Below are positions 48,790 through 59,338 of a stretch of 64,000 bases of DNA, in pieces. The notes beneath the pieces were generated by a model. It made no database searches. It was not told where the DNA came from and saw only the letters and a program-made list of their open reading frames with translations. The translations under genes and the position numbers were made by a program. Within the stretch, counting starts at the first letter, position 1; every line of letters starts with the position of its first letter. Source of the stretch: Phallus indusiatus (lineage: Eukaryota > Basidiomycota > Agaricomycetes > Phallales > Phallaceae); contig JAQFWX010000056.1 in assembly GCA_027605045.1 (NCBI GenBank), positions 62,001-126,000 of the forward strand. Reading direction: 5' to 3'.

Positions 48790-49277
48790 TAGGGGGTTTC
48801 ACGTAGGTGAACTCGCTCTGAATTCGCTTTAAATTCGACGGATAACTCCCTCTTGAACTCGTGGTGAAACTCTAGGTTATCATCGAGTTATCAGACGAGT
48901 TCAGATGGAGTTCAGATGGAGTTTGTCCTACGTGAAACCCCCCCCTTCGGCAATTCCACTTGAATTCCAGTTCGCATTTTCACTAAAAATTGATGGGAAT
49001 TGATGGACCAATGTGGAATTTAATAATAATTAATTGGTACCTTATACGGGCATAGAAAATAATTTAATCAGATCAAAAAATTAAGCGAGAGTTCAGACCG
49101 AGTTAGCGAGTGGAGTTTTTGATCAAACTGGGAAAGCTCCAGAGCTGCTTTCCCACTGAACTCCAAACCAAACTCCAAAACTGATTTCCGGAGAATTCCG
49201 AGGACGAGTTCAAGACCGAATTCAAGACCGAATTCAGCCCGAGTTCACGTTGGAATTCACCTACGTGAAACCCCCTA
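48790..49277. mobile_element. MITE with TA target-site duplication
   Basis: A 484-bp non-coding element, 48792-49275, begins with GGGGGTTTCACGTAGGTGAA and ends with its exact reverse complement (20 of 20 bases). TA dinucleotides flank it at 48790-48791 and 49276-49277, the target duplication expected of Tc1/mariner-type elements. The interior is packed with GAACTCG/CGAGTTC and GAATTC-like motifs on both strands, including short direct repeats of about 12 bp near 49205-49230. No transposase frame is present, so it is non-autonomous. The perfect ends suggest fairly recent movement. Confidence 0.88.
48927..48945. repeat. Internal third copy of the MITE terminal repeat
   Basis: CCTACGTGAAAC followed by eight C repeats the 3' terminal sequence inside the element. 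With the left end it delimits a 150-bp sub-element with a 16-bp inverted repeat. Confidence 0.75.
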
Positions 49278-49333
49278 ATGGAGTCATGAGGTAATTCAGC
49301 AACATTTGGTTATACAATTAAACTACTAGATGA

Positions 49334-49640
49334 GTTTGGACACTCAACGGCATCGGAAGGTGTAGTATAAACGCCCCTGAGGGTAGTGGACCTTTTTGGC
49401 ACGAGAAAGTTGAGTCGCATCGGAAGAAGGTCTCATTTTCCTGCACCTTTTCCGCCAAATTTGGTTCTCACCAACTCCAATCGTATGCAATGGTGTGTTC
49501 AGCGTTGTAATGTTTTGTATGCTTCGTTGCACTCGGACAAGGAGCTTCAGACTACTTATGAAAAGTATTTATGTACCTGCCGATCCGGACTTTGGAACTC
49601 TTCCTGTAGGTTCCAGAATTTATTCGGTTGGTGTTGAGCC
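49334..49640 (+). pseudogene. Decayed fourth copy of the small protein family
   Basis: At 49367 the frame ATAAACGCCCCTGAGGGTAG matches the INAPEG segment of member A almost base for base. After a frame change PAPFPPNLVLTNSNR matches CPFPPILTVTVDKP of member B. At 49528-49605 LHSDKELQTTYEKYLCTCRSGLW corresponds to exon 3 of B (LHVDNSDIMSTYF ... DSDFG). There is no start codon, the ELWEV exon is missing and the frame is broken. The short flank TTTGGACACTCAACG lies on the strand used by A and B although the gene fragment points the other way, so the locus is rearranged. Confidence 0.7.
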
Positions 49641-49955
49641 TGGTTGACGCTTCTTATAGTATCAACAGTAAAGGTGGAAGTACCGTGGAAATATGACATA
49701 TTATGATCCGTTATGTAAGTAACCAGTAGGACCAATTTGACTGAACGCGGAACTGTATTGATGCTAATATATTATAATACGATAACAACTCTGCTTCTGA
49801 AAGTACATCTCATTGACATAAATATGTAAACTACATGTAAACGAAAAAAAAAAACACTCAAAACTAAATAAACGCGATACTGTAGGCATATGTACTGTAC
49901 AAGAATAAAAGAATGAATTCACAATAAACCGAACCTACTTCCCCAGCTGCTCTGC
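49641..49955. other. Spacer with no gene
   Basis: About 315 bp, A/T-rich, acting as the 3' flank of the next minus-strand gene. Confidence 0.5.
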
Positions 49956-51257
49956 TCAAAAGTCATCTTTTCCCCGGAACAAAATAGTATACACAGCTTT
50001 CCCCTTTCCCTTCATCCCGCCACTCCTCTTCTTGCTAACCAACCCATTGAACGTATTCTTCCCACAAAGCCAATCAATCTTTCTCAAATAATCCTGATGA
50101 TACGGGTTCTCCTTTTCCCATCGTCTCTTATACGAATCCAACACATCATAATACTTGTTCTTAGAGTCACCACTCGTGTACAATATATTGACCTCGGAAG
50201 CCGTGGGCGATTCGCGGAGAGCTTTGTAGATCGCGGTTAACACTTCATATACGGTCAGATATTTGTCAGAATTTCCGCCGATGCGGATTTCCCAAGGAGA
50301 TGGGGCGATTGGAGGATCATGAGGGATGTTGGTGGGCGGGTTGCGTATTGGTGTAGTCCACCGTAGCCTTGTCGCATGAGGACCTCTGGTTTTTTGAGAA
50401 GGGAGTAAGAGAACGGTGGGATGGAGAGGTAGGCGTGCAGCTCCAAGGTTGATGGATAAGCTGGGAGATACAGTGTTTATTATGTAAATGAATGAATGAG
50501 TCATTTGAAAATTAAACTCACAGGAGAGACTCGATCTTCTTAGTGGTCCGTCGACGCGAGTACTGTATTCGTAGTCGGTATCATCGTAATAGCGATCCGG
50601 TTCAATAAATGTCGTAGAGATTGGAGACGAAAAGCTAACTTGTTGAAAACTAGTGTCGGAACGCGGCGACATTTGATTTCGGGGCGACGTAATAGTGTTC
50701 GTAAAGTTCGTAGTACTACTAGTAGGCCCGAACAACGTCGCGGAGCGTTTGAGATTACCACTCCCAATTCCGTTTCCATTCCATGAATATGAAGGTGAAT
50801 AAGTGTCACCATATCCTGTTGATGAACCTTGACGGGACCACGAGTTCATATCCGGCCGAGCTGGAAGACTTTGACGACGTTGACGTCCTGCAACACAATT
50901 TAGACAACAAAATTATGAGCGGAAAAGTCATTACTCACTTGGAGTTTGAAAAGTTTGGAACCCAAGTGCATTGGATTGCTCTTGATAAGGAGACATTCCT
51001 GACGGAGAAGTAGAGTACTGATTGAAGGAGTTGTTGCCGTACGAGTTGCCATACGAATCGCTATACGAGGGAGAAAAAGTAGAAGGTTGTATCAAGCCGC
51101 TAGATTGAAACGCAGAATTTGGGCTTGAGACGTTCCCAAAATCTTGGAAATAACCGTTTCCGTTTCCATTTCGTCTGGATGGCATGGGTGATACGAGTGG
51201 CGACACTGCTGGCACTGTGGACCGAAAGGGTTGGAAGGACTCGTAAGGGGATTGCAT
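49956..51257 (-). CDS. DUF6699 domain protein, copy 4 of 5
   Basis: The gene starts at 51257 (MQSPYESFQPFRSTVPAVSP). Exon 1 ends at a GTGAGT donor near 50940 and joins in phase to RRQRRQSLPARPDMNSW. A second, roughly 60-80 bp intron near 50460-50530 has a GTGAGT donor; its acceptor is unclear (CTGTATCTCCCAG or a later AG that keeps phase). The N-terminal 200 residues are rich in Ser, Asn, Tyr and Gly with repeated YGN/SYS units. The domain part reads PSPWEIRI, YLTVYEVLTAIYKALRESP, SYKRRWEKENPYHQDYLRKIDWLCGKNTFNGLV and TILFRGKDDF, matching the GDVL ... RRIDWL ... FxGL pattern of the family. It has the longest disordered N-terminus of the five. Function unknown. Confidence 0.75.
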
Positions 51258-52859
51258 TATCGATGTGGGTGGTAAAGAGGTTAATATGCGAGATTTATAC
51301 GAATAGGTTGAATGGCTGGTCGGTCGGACGAAGCATAAAAGAGAAGATCAGGAAGCCTCTCATATGAGAAGGCACATTTTGTTTGCCACTTGGACCACTA
51401 GCGGTTTAATGGACATGTTTTGTGACCAACGTTTCACAGCATGGACAGATCCTTCCTTTCTTTATTCGGACCTCCTAAACCAAAAATGGGGGGGCTTCTC
51501 GTTTATGGCTTGTTGGCGATTGCCGATACCACTGGCTTTTGCCCGCACCTGGCGTCCAAGTTGCCCGCGCGTCCAATGTTGGCCTTGCAGTTTGTGACTG
51601 TCACTTACATACACTCAATGGTTTGTCATAGGCACAGCCAACTTTTTTGCAAATGCACATCATGATAGAGATGCTACGCACATTCACTCTAGTCATCGTC
51701 TAGCTATAATTGGGACGTTTATCATTTATCACTTGACACGCTTTCAGCTGCTACGTGAATTAACTAACATTTGATATACGACAGATTATACGGTATTTGC
51801 GCAGCGGTTTAATTCAGATTCATTCCGAGGTCCTTCCCGTTGTTGGAAATCTGAATCTCAGCGCTGTCATACTTTGAACAGATGTTTAAACTTCATCGAT
51901 TCCTTGTTGTTTTGTTACTGGCTCCTGTGAAGGTGGTGACAAGCGTCCTTATATAGATGGAACAGGTCCGTTTTAAGAATCCTTCTTCTCGTACCAATTT
52001 CACATGTTTACCACATCTTTGGATTACCAATGATACATACCACCACGATGTTCTGCCGTTCCGACGACAACACCGGCATGCTGAGTGTGAGATAAGATTG
52101 TCGCTATTTTCCTTAAATCGTATTTTGTTTGTTTGTGGATCGATCAGGGTGGAGCAGAATCCATCTCCGGTTTCAAAAGGGAAAGAGATACCACAAACTA
52201 CCTGATGCTAGCAAAAATTTGTCGACTAGAGTCTTTTGCGGGTCTACTTATGGTATCATCCTGGACAAACTGTTAGGACGCTCAACTTTCATAATACGTC
52301 AAGCTCCAAAGATAAAGATAAGACGTATGTATATAGTAGATACTGGCCTTTCCAAACCTGGACTCCATTGTCACAGTCCAGAAATAAGTTTTACTTCAAA
52401 CACTCGTGATAGTGAACTCAATTTCAATCGTGTCCGGATTGGATATCGATATCGTGTATCAAGCGTTCACATCCAGACTCTCGCTCATGATAATACAATA
52501 AACAACACAGCTTTTTAGCACTCCTTTGTGTCGGAATGTGTGCGGGAGATCAAACCGCATATAGAAAAGTAGGTTAGCCGAAAAACTCCGACTCGCAACC
52601 ACACTATGTGTGTTGATTAGACCACGTTGCCATAACGCAGTCCATCTTTATAAGGTACGTGCTATGCGCGAAAAGGGAGACGATAGGTCTCTCTGCGATT
52701 GGAACCATTGAATATAGAACATAGCCTTGACAAAGGGGAAGCTTGGAAACTCAAAAAAGGAGAACTTGGTGAGCGGGTAAGAACTCTCCTTACTATGACA
52801 GCAATAGCGCCATCATGTGGCTGACTCATATCTTCAACGTTAACTTTGTTCCCTGATGC
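51258..52859. other. Divergent promoter region of two DUF6699 genes
   Basis: About 1.6 kb between copy 4 (-) and copy 5 (+). A TATAAA at 51299-51294 (-) serves copy 4. Short frames inside, such as 51957-52205 and 52129-52518, have no recognisable content. Confidence 0.5.
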
Positions 52860-52865
52860 TATAAG
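52860..52865 (+). promoter_or_regulatory. TATA box of DUF6699 copy 5
   Basis: TATAAG 63-68 bp upstream of the ATG at 52928, followed by the C/T-rich run CTTTCTTTCTTTCTCTCTCT just before the start codon. Confidence 0.55.
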
Positions 52866-52927
52866 TACGAAGTTTTTTTAGATCAGAGAAGACTTCAATC
52901 CCACTTTCTTTCTTTCTCTCTCTTACC

Positions 52928-53692
52928 ATGGCGTATTACGCAGTGCCTGTTCATTCTCATCCAGTTATGACAACAGGTATAGCTGCCGCAATACCACTAC
53001 CGCCCTCTCCATACGGCTCGCCCTACGCATCACCTTTTGCCTCGCCTTTCGCCTCTCCCGGCGCTGTACTTGTTCCTCTACCACCGTCCCCAATGATTCC
53101 CGTAATCGCGTCCCTTCCTGGAACACCGTCGCGATCAAACCCTCTCCCACTGCCACCAGCGCCGCCTACGGCGCTCGCCACCGACTTCCTATGCCATCCA
53201 CTTCTCGCATTCGATCCATACGATCCCAAACTCATATGGGATGTCCGCAGTCCTCCAGAAACAATTCGTACGAACCAGCCACGGCCCAGATCATTGCAAC
53301 ATTCGGCTCAACTGCGCGAGCACGCTGTGTCTCCCCCATGGACATTTATTCGCATCAAGTGCTCCTTGCTACCTTGGATCATCGAATACGAAAATCCTGC
53401 AGGTATCAAAGTAGGAGATATATTTGAGATTCTTTATAACTTTCTGAGGGAACGCGTCGACAAATATGTCTGGAGAGACGAAACTCCCGAGTTTCAAGAT
53501 AAGCTGATTGATACGTGGCGGAGGCGGTGTGCGCGGGAAGGTGACATCCGTGGGAGAAGGTTTAGATTGGAAGAAGAAAATGCGGGTATCAGAAGGGTGG
53601 ATTGGTTACTCTGGGATCATGAATTTTTGGGATTGGAATATATCGGACATGCGGAACCGGAGACGTGGGTTGCACATTTTAGATCCAAGTGA
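52928..53692 (+). CDS. DUF6699 domain protein, copy 5 of 5
   Basis: One frame of 254 aa without introns. Residues 1-80 are low in complexity: Pro-rich with a short tandem repeat (SPYGSPYASPFASPFASPG). The domain starts near LCHPLLAFDPYDPKLIWDV and includes SPPWTFIRIKCSLLPWIIEY, GIKVGDIFEILYNFLRERV, a basic helix (IDTWRRRCAREG), RFRLEEENAGIRRVDWLLWDHEFLGLEYI and WVAHFRSK. The RRVDWL core and the HPLL opening are intact. It points away from copy 4 across 1.7 kb. No signal peptide is seen; the hydrophobic N-terminal stretch is short and Pro-interrupted. Function unknown. Confidence 0.83.
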   Translation: MAYYAVPVHSHPVMTTGIAAAIPLPPSPYGSPYASPFASPFASPGAVLVPLPPSPMIPVIASLPGTPSRSNPLPLPPAPPTALATDFLCHPLLAFDPYDPKLIWDVRSPPETIRTNQPRPRSLQHSAQLREHAVSPPWTFIRIKCSLLPWIIEYENPAGIKVGDIFEILYNFLRERVDKYVWRDETPEFQDKLIDTWRRRCAREGDIRGRRFRLEEENAGIRRVDWLLWDHEFLGLEYIGHAEPETWVAHFRSK

Positions 53693-54584
53693 TATTCAAA
53701 GGAGCGGTGATATATTTATTGTCTGATTTTTAATGTATACGCGATAATTTTCACTACTAGTTCTTTCTGTTCAAGATGTCTTCTGTTATGGGATCAAATT
53801 TGCATAGCATGGCACCTTAGTTCTTTGTGTTATGTACCTTGCTTCTCTGAGTTAACCATGCTCCAAAAATACAGAGTTAGTTCACAGGATCGAGTATAGC
53901 CCTAAGTTGTGTACCGCAAGTGCCGCTGCCTGCCAGTGGAATAGCAAAGTCAAGCAAGGTATACATACGGCATGCACCAATACTTAGTAGTACTATACCA
54001 GTACTCTTACTACTCCGTGTGTACTTCAGTACCCCGTTATGCATCGTATGTGAAATTACGGATTTCCTTTGCCACTCATGGCAAATCAAGATCATTGCCA
54101 GACTTGTGCCTTACCCAATGCCAGACTATTTCTGACTCCCAGCGGGTGTCACGATCACGTGACAGACGCGTAAACAAACCCAAACAACATCTCCCACGAA
54201 CTGTGTACTTGGACGGCGACGCATATATATGCGGTGCGGTGCCGATTGGTTGGAGCCCTCCCCCTCCGGTCACACATTTCATTTCGTAATACTGGCTTCA
54301 CAATTAGCGCCAAATGCATTGGAAGAAGAAGTTGATAGTGGCGGAGCACGAAACGACAGCCAACAACGTTTGCTACCATGACCATCAACAACTTTTACTT
54401 TTCGTCGAAACTTTTCGTTACAGCCGTTCTCCCTCTATGCACTGAAGAACGATGAACTAGGAAAAATGAGTGTGACGTACTCGGATCAAATGTATGGACA
54501 CGGTGTTTAAGTGTTAACTCATTTTTCTAACTCTACCTTCAAACGCACTCTTCTTTTCCTTCCTTGTCTTCAATAGCGTCAAAA
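53693..54584. other. Intergenic stretch upstream of the kinase
   Basis: About 890 bp with no supported gene. A TATATATG run at about 54223-54230 is too far upstream for the kinase ATG. Confidence 0.5.
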
Positions 54585-55738
54585 ATGTCTCATATTATCA
54601 CGGAAGTCGACCCCACGTTTCAACCAATTACACGCTATGAGCACATTCTCGACTTTGGGCGCAGTTCTGCGAACCAAGGCGGAACATCTGACATATGGAA
54701 GGGGATGGTTCGAAACAGTAAAGACGTGGTAAATGAAATACATTGCATTCTATTTCAACACGCTCTCACGTGTATACACAAAGGTTGCAGTCAAACTTCC
54801 GTTAGCAGGGCAGAACGAGAACGCGATCGAGGTTAGAGACCGCTTTGCATCCATCTTTCCGGCAAGAAATGTGCTCACGCATACCTTCAATCTTGATGAA
54901 TTAGCGAGAAGCAAAGATTTGGGCTTTATTGAATCACCCAAACATTGGCGTTTTTCAAGGCATTTGTGACGTGGAAGGTCGACTTGCTCTCGTGACGTCT
55001 TGGTACAGCAACGGCAGCGTGAATACCTACCTACGGGAGAGACCATCAGTTAACCCTAGAAGTATTGTGAGTTGACTTTATATCTTTTGCCAGAAACTTT
55101 CGTTTATTGAGTGGAAATATATGCTATTCTAGATAAACGAAATCACTCAAGGCGTCGCGTACCTTCATGCTCGTGGTATTGTTCATGGCGACCTAAAAGG
55201 AGTTCGTACTACTTCTTCCTTTCATCTTCAACCATTGTTATAGGCGCGTTTCTGAATTCGTGTACAGGACAATATCATGATAGACGACGACGGTCACGCC
55301 AAACTCATCGACTTTGGGCAGTCCCATATTTTAAGGCCCGATTTACCCGACGGCGGTCCTCCAAGACCAGCTTGTTCATTACGCTGGTGTGCCCCAGAGT
55401 TTCATTATTGGGAGCATGCAAAACCAACGTACGCGGCAGACGTGTATTCATGGGCATGTACCGTTCTTGAGGTATGTTAAAACTTCTGTCCCTTCTAAAA
55501 ATAAAGAACTCATATTATACACACACAGCTATTAACCGGACAGTTGCCTCATGCTGATATGAATGATAGAATGCTTTATATTTCAAAGTTCAGGAGACCG
55601 GTTATTTCGCCGGAAGCGATCATATACCAGATCAATGACCCGAATTCGCTTTGTCAGCTCCTGCAACAATGTTGGGGAGAAAAGGACGCCAGGCCTAGCA
55701 TCGAAGAGATCAAAAACCGGCTAGAATTCGTGCTATAA
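54585..55738 (+). CDS. TKL-like protein kinase
   Basis: A single-domain protein kinase that should transfer phosphate from ATP to Ser/Thr (or Tyr) of unknown targets. Six exons: 54585-54728, 54784-54831, 54905-55066, 55133-55201, 55268-55471 and 55529-55738, about 278 aa. Landmarks in order: glycine loop GGTSDIWKG, the ATP-binding lysine in VAVKLP, alpha-C Glu in REAKIWALLNHPNIGVFQG, catalytic loop IVHGDLKGDN (Arg of HRD replaced by Gly), metal-binding Asp in LIDFGQS, CAPEFHYWE, ADVYSWACTVLELLTG, and the terminal Arg in DARPSIEEI. This is the standard layout of the tyrosine-kinase-like families expanded in agarics. No extra domain is present. All catalytic residues are kept, so it is likely active. 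Confidence 0.88.
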
Positions 55739-56340
55739 TCATCAAACCATCCCTTTCAAAAATCTCGAAAACTTGCATCAAACCTAATTTGACCTATATG
55801 GACTGCTTATCATCCATTATTTCAAGTTCATTTTGCTCTCCTGATTGTGTTTTGCTGAAATGTATCCGCTATCCAGTTTTTTTGTCAGTTCAACTTGTTA
55901 TATCATACAATCATATCATTTAGTGTATCACATTGTTTAGTCTTCAATTGTCATATTCTGTTTAATAAAAATAATAAATGCTTTACAAAACTTATACCAT
56001 TTCTCTGCGAGAAAGGAGCAGATCTGGATCTACGTACCCGCGATGTGGGGAAAGACGGTGTTCATTACGATCATGTAGGACGGTGTTAGGCACACTGTTG
56101 GAAACAAGGGGCTGGTATTAACGGTAAATCACCTCTCGTTGAGTCAGTAAACGACGTTGACTGATCTTTGACTAACATAAACCGAGAAGCATTTGCCCCG
56201 AGATTACCTTCAATATATTGGCACGCAATGCTCTTTGATACATCAGGCACATCTCGTCAAAAAAACCTTTCACTATACATTCCTCTGTAGTTTATAGTAC
56301 GTAACACATCGGGAGAGAAAACTATCCAGTCAGTTTAATT
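55739..56340. other. Spacer with a possible ankyrin relic
   Basis: Near 56007-56150 (+) the peptide LCEKGADLDLRTRDVGKDG and, in another frame, KQGAGINGKSPLVESV resemble parts of consecutive ankyrin repeats, but the frame is broken and no larger gene is seen. From about 56268 the sequence belongs to the duplicated reductase segment. Confidence 0.35.
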
Positions 56341-57978
56341 CTACAGGGATTCACCTAAAACGATAACCGGCTTGGCAATATTATCCCCTTTCATCGTATC
56401 AATGAGACCCTTTTCAGCTGATTCAATACCGTAGTACAACTGTTCTTTATGGTCAATTTTTCCTTCAGTCACTAGCTTGGGAAATTCAGAGTAAAATTCC
56501 TCGGCTCTTTCTTTGAGAAAATCGCTGACAATGAATCCATGGATTGTGAGACGTTTGAATATGATGTTATTTAAATTCTGAAACAAAAAAAAAACGGAAT
56601 TAAATTGTTATGAATTAGAAGTAAATAATTTCTCACTTTTACACCATATGGATTTGGATTGTTGTATGAGGCAATTCCTCCGCACACAATTATACGTCCA
56701 AACGGATTTAAAGCATCAAGAGCAGCTTCAAGAGTTTCACCTGTAGCATAAATGATATCAAGCGTCATATCTGACAAAGAGATGGCGCAATACACTCACT
56801 TCCAACCTACGTGAAATTTTAATTCCAATCAAACTCAAATCAATGAAGCATATGGGGGGATAAACGTACGTTATCCCAAAAGATATCAATTCCGTGCCCA
56901 AGTTCCGCTAAAGCATCTTTGGTATTTTTCGTCTTATAATTGAAAACAACGTCAGCCCCCAAGCTCTTGACATATTCCACTTTTTCATCGGATCCGGCTG
57001 AAGCAATCACTTTGAGTCCTTGGATTTTGGCGAGTTGAACGACTCCTCTGAGTGAAAAAATTCGCCTTTGAGTTGAAGCAGAAGCATATCGTTGGACTTA
57101 CGCTCCTACTGTTCCAGCAGCAGTAGATACAAAGACAGTCTCCCCCTGGCGCATTGAAACAATCAATACCTATAAACGACAGAGAATTTTTGAAAGGAAT
57201 TGGTACCGGTTTGGCATAGGAATACTCTGTCCATCCGAAGCACGCCGTTTGCCCTGTGAAAGTAGATGAAGGTGAATCTTATAACTATTGCGACGTTGCT
57301 CATTACCTGGCATCCCCAAAGTTCCCAGATACACGCTCCAAGGAAGATTTTCTTTGTTCTTGATTATTCTAAAAGATGTGGGTTCTTTGAGTATCGAGTA
57401 TTCTTGAAAGCCTACGAATCATAATCATAATCAAAGATCTCAAATCCATATTGCGTGGAACAGATATTAGGCTGCACTGACTGAAAATGCCATATAAATG
57501 ATCACCGGCCTTGTACTTGGAATTTTCGGAACGTATAACTACTCCAATTCCATAATTACTTATCCTATGACAGGGCAGACATTCTTTTGGAAGAGTGTTT
57601 TAGCTAGACTTTAGATGGACTGACGGTTCGCTTAATGTGAAAGCGGGCTATATGAACGCGTCCATAATCGGAGACAACGACGTTGGTAAGATTATACTCA
57701 CAATATAGGATCCCTTCGAGGGATGTCGCATGCGACCACTGATGTAAGGATCAATAGCTAATGCTTTCGTCTTTATGAGAATTCCTCCTTCCAAAGGGGC
57801 ATCCAGATCAATCTTGGAAGTAGAATCAAGCTTTAGAGTAACCCCGAATTCCGGATATCCTATAAGCATAGCAAAAGAGAAATTAGTCAAAAGAGCATAT
57901 GAATCCAACACGATGACTACACTGACCTTCAGGTACCTTGTTGAACAGCACTTTCTTGTTAATAATTATGGAGGTCAT
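56341..57978 (-). CDS. NADP-dependent alkenal reductase (MDR family), copy 1
   Basis: A zinc-independent medium-chain reductase of the leukotriene B4 12-hydroxydehydrogenase/prostaglandin reductase type, which reduces the double bond of alpha,beta-unsaturated aldehydes and ketones with NADPH. It starts at 57978 (MTSIIINKKVLFNKVPEG) and is split into about ten exons. In order: AIDPYISGRMRHPSK, SYIPAFTLSEP, NYGIGVVIRS, KAGDHLYGIF, LPWSVYLGTLGMPG, QTACFGWTEY, the nucleotide-binding ETVFVSTAAGTVGA, VIASAGSDEKVEYVKSLGAD, VFNYKT, DIFWDNVGSETLEAALDALN, FGRIIVCGGIASYN, FKRLTIHGFIVSDFL, ending VIVLGESL. Where the typical family sequence reads DPYMRGRM this copy has DPYISGRM. The zinc-binding residues of true alcohol dehydrogenases are absent. 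Probably cytosolic, in aldehyde detoxification. Confidence 0.88.
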
Positions 57979-58459
57979 TGTGCGATAGAATGATAATGGT
58001 GGCGTGATTTAGAATGGGATATTCTTTATATGCGAATCACGTTTTCACGCGGACTAGCGGATAACCAATCAGTGCAGGATGTGAGATGGCACCAGGCTCC
58101 ATTTGGGTTGTAGTTGTTCAAATATAGCTATTAGAACTGAAGATGATGAATAAATAAACATTATGTAATAACCCGCTGTAGCAGTGAAATTTCTTAGGAA
58201 AGATATTGTAACCGTTGCCGTGATCTACGGGTCAACTGCATCACACCATAACTGCGGCAAATATGTCAATTTCTTAACAAACGGACGAGAGAGACATAAA
58301 AAGGCCAAATAGACAAATTGCACACCTTAAATTTTAAATTTATCCACTTGTACACATAACATAGCAGTTGACGTATTGTGAGGTGTTTTTGGTATTCGAC
58401 ACGCATACGGAGAGAACCAAAACTGTTTTCCTCTTCCAGTCCGTTCCTTCGTCAAGATT
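57979..58459. other. Upstream region of reductase copy 1
   Basis: Matches 61234-61745 over most of its length, so it belongs to the duplicated segment. No gene is seen. Confidence 0.6.
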
Positions 58460-58702
58460 TTATAGTACCCATGCTTGACGAGCGAGTTTGAAAGATTTGA
58501 TAGGCGGGTGTTCTTTCGAAGGTCTGTGTATTTGTATCGCGTCTCCTGGGCTTATGGGCTTAATATGTATCAACATATCAACATGAACCACAATCCCGGA
58601 GAAAGCGTATAATTCGCCGTCATTAATATCATGTATGTAGCACGATTCATGATGAATATTGGAAATGGCGAGCTGAAATTTTATAAACAGAAAGACGCCC
58701 AC
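58460..58702 (-). CDS. Short ORF inside the duplicated segment, unknown
   Basis: An 80-codon frame reading ISNIHHESCYIHDINDGELY, AFSGIVVHVDMLIHIKPISP, then IQIHRPSKEHPPIKSFKLARQAWVL. It reads like genuine protein. The matching place in the second duplicate (62048-61749) keeps ISNIHHESCY but then shifts frame, and the conserved nucleotides give a broken version. It could be the end of an older gene caught in the duplication. I do not recognise it; it may not be expressed. Confidence 0.35.
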   Translation of the reverse strand: MGVFLFIKFQLAISNIHHESCYIHDINDGELYAFSGIVVHVDMLIHIKPISPGDAIQIHRPSKEHPPIKSFKLARQAWVL

Positions 58703-58894
58703 TTGGAGAAAACGAAACTTCCTCCATCCAGACGCGTTGGCCTCGGAACCAGCATATAACTTACGTCACTCGCCCGAGCGCAACGGGGAGGTGATGTAGG
58801 TGATACACTGGTTCCGATGCTACGGACACGTCAGCGTGAGCAACGAAGTCGCTATGGTTCGTCATAGCTTGTTTGTCAAGGTAAGTTTATTGTG

Positions 58895-59338
58895 CTATCG
58901 CAACGGATATGAAAACTCCCGGACCCTAACCGGCAGTGGGGTACGGTTCAGCGAAAACGACGGACGCAACCAAAGTATCCATCTACCAGAATCTTTCAAT
59001 ACAAATAATACAGCGGAAATTTATACTTTCCTAGAAGCAATCAAACTCACCTCAAAAGAAATAGAACTCGAGATCAAATTCGACACGAGATATACGCAGA
59101 TGGATGTAACGCGCTACCTAAGCAAACACGAAGATAAAGGATGGACCGGTGTCAGAAATCAAGACCTCCTCATACCTCTAATAGCATGGATGAGAGCCCG
59201 CGTCTATAACAAAAATAACCAAGGTTAAAGCACTCAGACATAACAAGCAATGAAGCGGCTGACCAGTTAGCGGGACAAGGTGCCCTTAAGGACACCCAGA
59301 CCATGTCTCACTACACTACCCCCCACAGTACACACTGC
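58895..59338 (+). mobile_element. RNase H fragment of a LINE-type retrotransposon
   Basis: The plus strand reads GSGVRFSENDGRNQSIHLPE, then NTAEIYTFLEAIKLT, LEIKFDTRYTQMDVTRYLSK, a KHEDKGW segment and MRARVYNK. This is the pattern of the type I RNase H domain found at the C-terminus of Tad1-like LINEs and relatives in agarics (ENDPRN, HEDxGW). A stop then interrupts, and a shifted frame continues KHSDITSNEAADQLAGQGA, which is the classic NEAADxLA end of the domain. The reverse transcriptase, endonuclease and poly(A) tail are absent. It is a dead fragment lodged between the two reductase duplicates. Confidence 0.75.
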
